Shown piece after piece: positions 34,139 to 41,678 of a stretch of 64,000 bases of DNA (position 1 is the stretch's first letter; every line of letters begins with the position of its first letter). Origin of the DNA: Gemmatimonadota bacterium (GTDB taxonomy: Bacteria > Latescibacterota > UBA2968 > GCA-2709665); the NCBI GenBank assembly GCA_028874335.1, contig JAPPJY010000016.1:62001-126000 (forward strand), given 5' to 3'. The notes beneath the pieces were generated by a model, which did no database searches, had not been told where the DNA came from, and was given only the letters and a program-made list of their open reading frames with translations. A program made the translations under genes and the position numbers.

Positions 34139-36805
34139 ATGCACGTTGAACGCTCAGCAATCTTCATCAGATTTCCCGGTCTGTTACCGTATATCAAGCT
34201 CTCCCTGGCTATCGTCAGTCTCAATAGGTGGGTGGGTGGCTCGGCGATGACCTGCTTGATGACGGTCGCCGCTGGGGCGACCGCCGCTATCACGGTGACC
34301 ACGGCGGAAAGTACGCCGCCGGCGAACAGCCCTCCGGAGTTCTCGGTGCCGGGCGACAAGACGTACGAGCAGGGAGAGACCATCATCGCCATCGATTTCA
34401 AGGTGACCGATGAAGACGGTGACGAGGTGACCACAACCGTGTCGGGGCTGCCCTCCGGGCTGTCATACACGAACTCCCTGGTGCAGGGCACGGTGTCCGC
34501 CAGCGCGACCGCGCAGGACTACACCGTCACCGTCTCGGCCGATGACGGCGTGAACGCGGCCGTGACGGGGTCCTTCACCATCACGGTCACAGCGGCGGTG
34601 GCTGTCACCCTTTCAGGGCCGACGAATGTTCAGAACGGTGAATATGACGTAACCGTCACCTTTTCTGAGGGCGTCTCAGGATTCCGGCAGGGAGACGTGA
34701 CGGTCGGTAACGGCTCCGTGACTGCCTTTTCAGGTTTGGAAAGCACCTACACAGCCACCGTCACGCCTACAGCCAGCGGAACTGTCACTGTAGATGTGCC
34801 GGCAAACGTCGCCACTGGCGCCGCGGGCAACGGCAACGAGGCAGCCGGCCAGTTTTCGGTAATGGCAGACCTGGATGCGCCAACGGTCGGCATTACGGGG
34901 CCGGCGGCTGCGCAAAACGGTCCATTCGACGCAACGATCGCCTTCTCGGAGGACGTCACCGGGTTCGAACAGGGGGATGTGACAGTCGGCAACGGAACCG
35001 AGACGGCTTTTTCAGGATCAGGAGACACCTACACAGCCACCATCACGCCGGCGAGCAGTGGAATGGTGACCGTTGACGTGGCGGCGAACGCCGCCACAGA
35101 CGCGGTGGGCAACGGCTACACCGCGGCAGACCGGTTTTTGGCGACGGCGAGTCTGGAAGTCTCGAATTCGGGGCTGGAGATCATAGAACCTGGAGACAAG
35201 ACGTATACTCAGGGCGAGACGATCACTTCGTTCGGCATCCCGGTGATACACGTGGGCGGCGGCGAGTCGCCGGGCGGCGCAAAAAGGGCTTTTAGCAACA
35301 CCGGTACAGTGACGGCTCCGAATGGCGACCTGCCGACCGTGACGGTGGGGGGTCTGCCTTCTGGCTTGTCGTACACGTCCAGGAAAGTCCAGGGCACCGT
35401 GTCGGCAGACGCGACAGTGGAGACCTATACCGTGGCAATCAACGCGGCTAACGTCAACGGACAGCTTGACGATGCGACGTTCAGAATCACCGTGACAGCG
35501 GCGTCCGAAGTGACGGTGTCCGACGCAACGGCTGTCGAGGGCGAGGCGCTTTCGTTTATGGTGAGGCTGGCCAAGGCGGTTCAGGGGGGTCTAACGGTGA
35601 CGCCGGTCTTCAGCGACGTGACCGCCAAGTCGGGCGACGACTACACGGAGAATACGTCGGCGCTCGGTTTTATCGGGACCGCGGGCGAGGAGCGTACCTT
35701 CACGGTGTCGACCATCGAGGATGAGGTCGTGGAGGACGTCGAAACGTTCACATTGCGTCTGGTCGTGTCCGATGCACCGTCCGGGGTGAGCGCTGGCAAC
35801 GCCACCGGCACCATCACCGACGACGACGGCTCGCGGGCCGCCCCCGGGAAACTGGGCCTGTGGGGTATGTTGGGCTTCGGCCGGGGCGACGCCGAACTGT
35901 ACAGCGGTTACGGCGGACCGCTGGCAGGCACGGGCAGCAGTACGATCGAGACGGACATCAGCAGCCGCTCCGCCGCGGTGGGCGGGCGGATGGACCTGAC
36001 GAGGGTGGGAAACGTCGACCTGGCGTTGACGGCGGACGCGTTTGCCGTGAACACCGTCTCCGATGCCGTGGCGGGGCTGAGGGCCGCCACCGGCGAAGCC
36101 CGGCGCGTTCGCATGATGGTCAACGGCAGCGCGGCTTGGTCCGTCACGCCGGACACGCGCATGGATCTGAGCCTGGCGCTGGGCGGCCGGCTCGACGGAG
36201 GGGAAGCTGAAACGGGGATGGGCACCGAACTGGCCGGAGCGCTCTCCCTATCGGACCGACGCATCGGCCTGGACCTGGAGATCCGCTCGCACTGGCTCCT
36301 GGCGCACCAGGACCGGGACTTCAGGGAAGGCGGACTCAGTCTGGCGCTGCGTCTGGACCCGGGCTCCGACAGAAAGGGACTGGCTTTGACGCTGGAGCCC
36401 TCGTGGGGGAATAATGCCGGCGCCGTCGGCGATGGGCTTTGGAAGGGTGAACGGATGGCCGCTTACCGCAACGGCATAAACGGGCAGGAGAAGCTGGACT
36501 GCCGTCCCAACCGGACGCGCGCCGCCCTGGGCTACGGAATGGAGACCCGGGCAGGGAATGGCCGGCTCGAGCCCTTTATCGAGCTGGATATGGAGGACCT
36601 GGCCGTACACCGTCTTGGAGGCGGTCTGCGCCTCAACGTGCCGGGTTCATCCAACGTGTCTGCAGGTGCTCTCACCAGGAACCTGAAGCTGGAGTTGCTG
36701 GGCGAATATCGCCTTCCCCGAATGGAATCTGTCATCGGAGAGTCTGAAGCACCCGTCGGTGCCCGAGACTATCGCGTCGGGTTAACCCTTTTCCGGAATT
36801 TTTGA
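34139..36805 (+). CDS. Secreted multi-domain surface protein: Ig-like repeats, Calx-beta, C-terminal beta-barrel-like domain
   Basis: 888 residues. After a hydrophobic N-terminus come a cadherin/He-PIG-like unit (GDKTYEQGETI... LPSGLSYT), two ~95-residue bacterial Ig-like units (FSEGVSGFRQGDVTVGNG and FSEDVTGFEQGDVTVGNG, the first slightly degenerate), and a second He-PIG-like unit. A Calx-beta domain (VTVSDATAVEGEALSF ... TITDDDG) follows. The last ~320 residues (568-888) alternate polar and apolar strands and end LTLFRNF, an outer-membrane barrel-type terminus. The ATG at 34139 has AGGGAG 7 nt upstream. It is probably an adhesin or autotransporter-like protein. It lies behind a sigma-54 promoter. 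Confidence 0.82.
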   Translation: MHVERSAIFIRFPGLLPYIKLSLAIVSLNRWVGGSAMTCLMTVAAGATAAITVTTAESTPPANSPPEFSVPGDKTYEQGETIIAIDFKVTDEDGDEVTTTVSGLPSGLSYTNSLVQGTVSASATAQDYTVTVSADDGVNAAVTGSFTITVTAAVAVTLSGPTNVQNGEYDVTVTFSEGVSGFRQGDVTVGNGSVTAFSGLESTYTATVTPTASGTVTVDVPANVATGAAGNGNEAAGQFSVMADLDAPTVGITGPAAAQNGPFDATIAFSEDVTGFEQGDVTVGNGTETAFSGSGDTYTATITPASSGMVTVDVAANAATDAVGNGYTAADRFLATASLEVSNSGLEIIEPGDKTYTQGETITSFGIPVIHVGGGESPGGAKRAFSNTGTVTAPNGDLPTVTVGGLPSGLSYTSRKVQGTVSADATVETYTVAINAANVNGQLDDATFRITVTAASEVTVSDATAVEGEALSFMVRLAKAVQGGLTVTPVFSDVTAKSGDDYTENTSALGFIGTAGEERTFTVSTIEDEVVEDVETFTLRLVVSDAPSGVSAGNATGTITDDDGSRAAPGKLGLWGMLGFGRGDAELYSGYGGPLAGTGSSTIETDISSRSAAVGGRMDLTRVGNVDLALTADAFAVNTVSDAVAGLRAATGEARRVRMMVNGSAAWSVTPDTRMDLSLALGGRLDGGEAETGMGTELAGALSLSDRRIGLDLEIRSHWLLAHQDRDFREGGLSLALRLDPGSDRKGLALTLEPSWGNNAGAVGDGLWKGERMAAYRNGINGQEKLDCRPNRTRAALGYGMETRAGNGRLEPFIELDMEDLAVHRLGGGLRLNVPGSSNVSAGALTRNLKLELLGEYRLPRMESVIGESEAPVGARDYRVGLTLFRNF

Positions 36806-36921
36806 GTGGGACGGGTCACGGGGCCCGATCCAACCTCGCATCGATGGGCGCCATCCTCGACGCCGCCGGTACGCCCGTGACGGCGGAGGTTTCCATTCCG
36901 CAGGGCAAGCTGACACCAGGC

Positions 36922-39309
36922 CTATTCCGCCCTTCCCAGCCTGTAACCGACGCGTGGCTCGTTGAAAACCCACCTGGGGTTCTTTGCGTTGTCGCCCAGC
37001 TTTCGCCGGACGTTCTTGACCGCGGCGTGGAGCGGCCGCCTGTCGCTGTTGCCTCTCTTGGACCAGATACGTCTCAGAATGTCTTCGTAGAAGACCGTCT
37101 GACCCGCGTTGAGGGAAAGTTCCTGGAGTACGAAATACTCGATTCTCGTCAGGTCCACCGGCTGTCCGGCAATCGTTACCCTGCGGCGGACGTAGTCGAT
37201 TTTCAGTTCGGCCAACACGAACGGTTCCTTGGGTATTGCCTTACGACGTGGCGCCCGGGCGCGTAAAACCGCCCTGATCCTGGCCACCAACTCCGTCGGC
37301 GCAAACGGCTTGACGAGGTAATCGACAGCACCTTCGTCAAGAGCCCGGGTAACGGCGTCTTCGTGCCCGTAGGCGGAAAGGAAAACAACCGGTATATCCA
37401 CACGCTCGAAGATTTCCTTCATCAGTTCAATTCCGTCGCTGCCGGGGAGCACCAGGTCCAGCAACGCCAGTCCCGGGCCATGTTCCTTCAGAAGGTCCAG
37501 GGCCTCATTAGGATCACCCGTTACGACTGGAACGTACCCGGCCCCCGAAAGGGCCTGACGAACGCTCCGCAGCGTCTGTGGATCATCGTCAACGACGAGT
37601 ATCTTGGTCCGGTCCGCACCCACCAATCTCGCGCCGGCGACGCCGTAACGGGAATCCGCGCTGACAATCGCGCCGGCTTCTTCGGCAACTGGTATGGTAA
37701 ACGTAAACCGTGTACCCTTGTCCGGTCCATCACTATCCGCCCAGATCCGGCCCCCATGCGCCTCAACAATGCCCTTGCATATCGACAGGCCCCAGCCGCC
37801 TCCGCCGTCAATTTCGAGGCTTGCGTCTTGCCTGCTTTGGGAGGACCTGCGAAAGAGTTGCGACATCTGCTCTAGAGACACTCCCCGCCCCCTGTCGGTT
37901 ACACTGATCGCAACCCTGTCCCCATCCTGGGCGGCTTCGACACGTATGGGTGATGCTCCCGGCGAATTCTTCGCTGCGTTCGTAAGCAAGTTGACCAGAA
38001 CCTGTACGATTCGGCCAGGGTCCGCCATAACCGGCGGAAGGCCTGGGGCCATTTCCATGTTGATATTGTCCCGGTCCCAACCACTCAGAACGGTATTCCG
38101 CGCCTGGTCGAGCATCGCCATGACCAGGGTAGGCATGGGATTGACAACGAGAGTGCCGGTCTCGATACGCGCCACGTCCAGCAGGTCGTTGATCAGACCG
38201 GTCATCCGGTCGGCCTGTTCGCTGATAATTCTGAGGAACTGGAACATCTCGGCCTGGCGGAACGGAAATGTGTCGCTCAACGCCGTCGTAGCGGAACCCT
38301 TGATCGCCGCCAGCGGCGCCCGCAATTCGTGACTGACCTTGGCAAGAAACTCAGCCCTCATATGTTCGAGTTCATCCATGGGCGCGGTGTCCTGCAGGGT
38401 CACGACAGAGGACGACACGCGCCCGTCGTCCGAACGAATGGGCGTGGCGTTCAGGAGCGCCTTGACGCTGCGTCCGTCAGAAATCTCGAAAACGACTTCC
38501 TCGGCACGTACCGTCTCGCCCTCGCTCAGTGCCTGGGCGATAGACAGTTCTTTCAGGGAAACCTGCCGCCCGTCGGCCCGGCGGATGGTCACAGCTTCCA
38601 GGAAGTCTTCCAGCCGCGGTTCGCCAGTCAGCAGGCCCCCCAGGATCCTCAGCGTCTCCCGGTTGTACGACACCGGCTCTCCGCTGACGGCGTCGAAGAC
38701 AACCACGCCGACCGGGGCTGTGTTGACCACGGCTTCCCGGTCGGCCATTGCCCGCTGCTGGTCCCGGTAGCGCCGGGCGTTGGCGATTACCAGCGCCGCC
38801 TGGGAGGCGAACATGACCAGCGTCTCTTCGTCTTCATCGGTAAACTCCGGGCCGCTCACCTTTCCGGCCAGGAAGAAGTTCCCGACGCTCTCGCCGCGGT
38901 GACGGATCGGCGCGGCCAGGAAGGACATGGTCTCGGCCGTCGATCCGGGCGCCCTCACAACAGGGAGGCCGAGAGCGCCTACGTGGCTGTATAAGTCTCG
39001 CAGACGCAGGGGTTCCTCAAATCCGCCGAGGTACTCGTGTAGCGGCGCCGCCTCCGGGAAGTTTCGCATTTGTCCGACCCAGTGAGGCGGTATGCCGGAG
39101 ACAAGGAATTCCTGTACCTGTCCTTCGTCGTCAGGCAGTGTGACAACGCAGTACTTCGCGTCAGTCACGGACCTGGCGCTGTCCACGACCCCCTGAAGCA
39201 CTGTTTCGAAGTCAAGGCTTTCGTTGATGCGCTGGCTGGCCTGGCTCAACCGTGACAGACGCTCCCGAAGCTTTCCGTTCTCCGCCTGAAGTTTCTCTGT
39301 GAGTTCCAT
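36922..39309 (-). CDS. Single-chain sensor kinase fused to an OmpR/PhoB-type DNA-binding response regulator
   Basis: 795 residues, soluble. A coiled coil (~1-25) precedes a GAF domain (~25-190), a PAS domain (~205-310), HisKA (FLAKVSHELRAPLAAIKGS), HATPase (LLTNAAKNSPG ... GGWGLSICKGIVEAHGG), a receiver (~565-680, Asp in LALLDLVLPGSDG) and an OmpR-type winged helix (~700-795, LTRIEYFVLQELSLNAGQTV ... KNVRRKLGD). Sensing, phosphotransfer and promoter binding are thus on one polypeptide. Start 39309 has AGGAGG 7 nt upstream; the frame to 39441 is non-coding. It is divergent from a dockerin protein gene that has promoter element E. Confidence 0.93.
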   Translation of the reverse strand: MELTEKLQAENGKLRERLSRLSQASQRINESLDFETVLQGVVDSARSVTDAKYCVVTLPDDEGQVQEFLVSGIPPHWVGQMRNFPEAAPLHEYLGGFEEPLRLRDLYSHVGALGLPVVRAPGSTAETMSFLAAPIRHRGESVGNFFLAGKVSGPEFTDEDEETLVMFASQAALVIANARRYRDQQRAMADREAVVNTAPVGVVVFDAVSGEPVSYNRETLRILGGLLTGEPRLEDFLEAVTIRRADGRQVSLKELSIAQALSEGETVRAEEVVFEISDGRSVKALLNATPIRSDDGRVSSSVVTLQDTAPMDELEHMRAEFLAKVSHELRAPLAAIKGSATTALSDTFPFRQAEMFQFLRIISEQADRMTGLINDLLDVARIETGTLVVNPMPTLVMAMLDQARNTVLSGWDRDNINMEMAPGLPPVMADPGRIVQVLVNLLTNAAKNSPGASPIRVEAAQDGDRVAISVTDRGRGVSLEQMSQLFRRSSQSRQDASLEIDGGGGWGLSICKGIVEAHGGRIWADSDGPDKGTRFTFTIPVAEEAGAIVSADSRYGVAGARLVGADRTKILVVDDDPQTLRSVRQALSGAGYVPVVTGDPNEALDLLKEHGPGLALLDLVLPGSDGIELMKEIFERVDIPVVFLSAYGHEDAVTRALDEGAVDYLVKPFAPTELVARIRAVLRARAPRRKAIPKEPFVLAELKIDYVRRRVTIAGQPVDLTRIEYFVLQELSLNAGQTVFYEDILRRIWSKRGNSDRRPLHAAVKNVRRKLGDNAKNPRWVFNEPRVGYRLGRAE

Positions 39310-39439
39310 GCTTTTTTCCTCCTGCGACTCCCGTCGCCTCCCGATTAACCGGCTGGACGCCGTCTGATTGGACGGCCGTGAAATCCAATCAACCCTGCAC
39401 CGCTTGCACCGACACGGCAACCAAGGTACAATTTGCGCC

Positions 39440-39508
39440 AAAAATCAACAGAAATCAACAGAAAATACGAAAATTTCAGCGCAAATTCAAACGGATTTTC
39501 CTATTGTA
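39440..39508 (+). promoter_or_regulatory. Tandem direct-repeat promoter element, copy E
   Basis: ATCA at 39454, TTCA at 39475 and TTCA at 39486 match positions 15, 36 and 47 of the other copies; the first repeat is shifted by 1 bp. TATTGT (39502-39507) occupies the -10 position. It lies in the divergent gap between the kinase-OmpR gene and the gene at 39614. Confidence 0.65.
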
Positions 39509-39613
39509 TTATAGCCATCTTGCTTGAACGATACCAGGAACACGGCAGCCACGCACTTTGCGTAGATTTCGGGCAGCATGATTCAAAACCCCACAACGGT
39601 CAGGAGGTGCAGA

Positions 39614-40543
39614 ATGTACCGGGCAGACATGCGGAGAATGGATATTCTGGAACAGAAATTGCGATGGCAGAAGCGCGCGATCATCGGTTTGCTTCTTTTG
39701 TTTCTCTTCACGGCTTCACCGGCCTTGAGTACGGCGTCGAAATGGTTCAGGCAGTTGCGACCCGCGAGCCTGCCGGTTCCGGGATTATCTGCGGACCGGT
39801 CTTCGGCAGGCGTCATTTCGAAATGGGCGCCGTCACCTGAGTCTGAGGCCGGCGGGTTGAGCAAGACTGCACTGGCTGCTGACGAAGTCCTGAAGATCGG
39901 CAGGTTGCAGATCGTGAATGAAGAGGGTAACGTTGTCGCGTTCCTGGGTTACGACGAGGCAGGGGACGGGGTGCTGGCCATCCGCAACAGTAAGGGAAAG
40001 TACCGTATAATGGCCGGCTTGGACGAATCCGGAGGAGGCTTGTTGAACGTTTTCAACTCAACTGATCGGCCCGTTGCGGTCATGGGCGCTGACGATACGG
40101 ACCAGGGCAATGGATTTATGAATGTCAGCGGCGGATCGGGGTCTGTTGCCGGGGTGTTTTTTGGCGAGTCGGGAGATGCGTCTATGACGTTTTTCAACAG
40201 CAATGGAAACCCCGCTTCCGCTTTTGGATCGGATGCAAACGGTAACGGTTTTCTGGTTGCACTTAGCGAGTCCGGTCTACCGATTGGCACGCTCACAGCC
40301 GATCCTGACGGCATCGGTACGCTGGCGATTTCCGGAGGGAAGTTCAGAGCGTTTGTAGACGAAAGCGGGAATGGCGTCGCGGAGACGCTGGCGGACGACG
40401 GCAGTGTCGGGTGGACGTCTGCAATGACGACGGGAGGCACGCCTGGTCAAAGCGGTTTGCTCGGTGACCTCGATGGTGACGGGGACGTGGATTTCCAGGA
40501 CTTTCTGACTTTTGCCTCGAATTTCGGAAAAACCAGCGGGTAG
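39614..40543 (+). CDS. Secreted/anchored repeat protein with C-terminal dockerin-like segment
   Basis: 309 residues. A basic start and one hydrophobic segment (AIIGLLLLFLFTASPAL) act as a signal or anchor. Residues ~95-270 are short repeats of the type 'G.GFM.V....G...A.FG.D..GNGF', likely a beta-rich solenoid. The C-terminus has LLGDLDGDGDVDFQDFLTFASNFG, one EF-hand-like calcium loop with the F-x-x-FASNFG tail seen in dockerin-like modules. The ATG follows AGGAGGT by 6 nt. It is under element E. Function unknown; probably an extracellular structural protein. Confidence 0.75.
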   Translation: MYRADMRRMDILEQKLRWQKRAIIGLLLLFLFTASPALSTASKWFRQLRPASLPVPGLSADRSSAGVISKWAPSPESEAGGLSKTALAADEVLKIGRLQIVNEEGNVVAFLGYDEAGDGVLAIRNSKGKYRIMAGLDESGGGLLNVFNSTDRPVAVMGADDTDQGNGFMNVSGGSGSVAGVFFGESGDASMTFFNSNGNPASAFGSDANGNGFLVALSESGLPIGTLTADPDGIGTLAISGGKFRAFVDESGNGVAETLADDGSVGWTSAMTTGGTPGQSGLLGDLDGDGDVDFQDFLTFASNFGKTSG

Positions 40544-40739
40544 AACGTACGCACTCGAGCCTGAGGATAGCCCGAGGGATCGAAGCGTAGAGGTAGGGCC
40601 TACCTGCCGGGCCACTCTGCGTACTTGCCCGCACAGGCAGGCGTTTACGGTGTGAGGGTGGGGCGGACATTCCTGTCTGCCCGCAAAGTGGTTTTGCTGT
40701 CGGATTCCACTGAAACCCCACTGTCATCCAGAGGACTTG

Positions 40740-40758
40740 CACTGAGCCTGTCGAAGTG
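40740..40758. repeat. GAGCCTGTCGAAG hairpin repeat, copy 1
   Basis: Stem CACT/AGTG around a GAGCCTGTCGA loop. Copy 2 is at 41520-41549. Confidence 0.5.
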
Positions 40759-41017
40759 GCCTGCGTACGACGTCGGTGAAACACGTCCGTTACGCGTGAG
40801 CGCAGACGGCCGTACAGAGCAGGCCGACGAAGGATCTACTGCAGCATGAGATGATCCCTGTACGCCTTGCACGTGACGACATCCAAGAGGCAGCACGTCC
40901 GCCTTTCCTTCCTTCGGTGTCGTATCGCCCGATGATGCCCTCATCATTGTTGCCAAAAACGCGACGTGATACGCACCACTGTTGCAAAACCGTATGTGAC
41001 CCGGCGAAAAAATACCG

Positions 41018-41086
41018 GAATTCGCCAATAAATCATCATAAATGGCCTAAATATCAGTGATAGTTCAAAAATTGTGTGTTATCTTA
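41018..41086 (+). promoter_or_regulatory. Tandem direct-repeat promoter element, copy C
   Basis: ATCA (position 15), ATCA (36), TTCA (47) and TATCTT (41080-41085) in the common register; the first repeat is TTCG. It precedes the LRR protease gene by about 590 nt. Confidence 0.7.
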
Positions 41087-41519
41087 TGCCCTGCGCACTG
41101 ACGCAATTTGCAACACATTCGCTGACCATAGCGTCGCGAAGTCGTCCTCGAGTGGTATCGTATCAAGATTCGAGACTGTATGTCGTCCTGGGATTCCACC
41201 GCCCTGAGCAGCACCGTGCCACGGTTGCGGTTCAGGATACCTCCATCAGAGGCAACCTTCAGCCTGGCATCCCCGTCAGGCCAACCTGAATCACCGGCTT
41301 GCTCAGCTGTTTTTTCCCCGTCGAGTAGCCGCCTTCCTTTCGTTTCTCCTTCTTCGCATCGTCTGTCAATCCGTTCCGCTTCGACATTCGCTGGTATGCG
41401 CGCCAGTCTGCCCATGATCGGCTCAATCCGTATACCGCACCCTGGCCTGTTTCCATCGACGGACGTACGCGCGTGGAACCACTGTCCTCGAAACGCCTTC
41501 ATCTTCGAATTCAACCCGA

Positions 41520-41549
41520 GCCGGTCCCTGAGCCTATCGAAGGGCCGGC
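41520..41549. repeat. GAGCCTATCGAAG hairpin repeat, copy 2
   Basis: Stem CCCT/AGGG with outer GCCGG/CCGGC around the same loop as copy 1. Stem bases differ from copy 1 but stay paired. Confidence 0.5.
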
Positions 41550-41678
41550 GAAACAGATGTCGACTTTTTACTGCTCCCGGCAATACATCCGGCGGATACT
41601 CAATTGGTAGCGGGCGCTCGCTCGGACGTCAGCGCTCTCTCAAGTCAACGTACCGTTAACGAGCAATTGGAGACTGTC

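Larger units (their letters stand above)
40544..41678. other. Long intergenic region carrying element C and two copies of a small hairpin repeat
   Basis: No supported gene. Hairpins CACTGAGCCTGTCGAAGTG (40740-40758) and CCCTGAGCCTATCGAAGGG (41526-41544) share their loop. Element C is at 41018-41086. The minus-strand frame at 41065-41583 has no motif. Confidence 0.6.
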
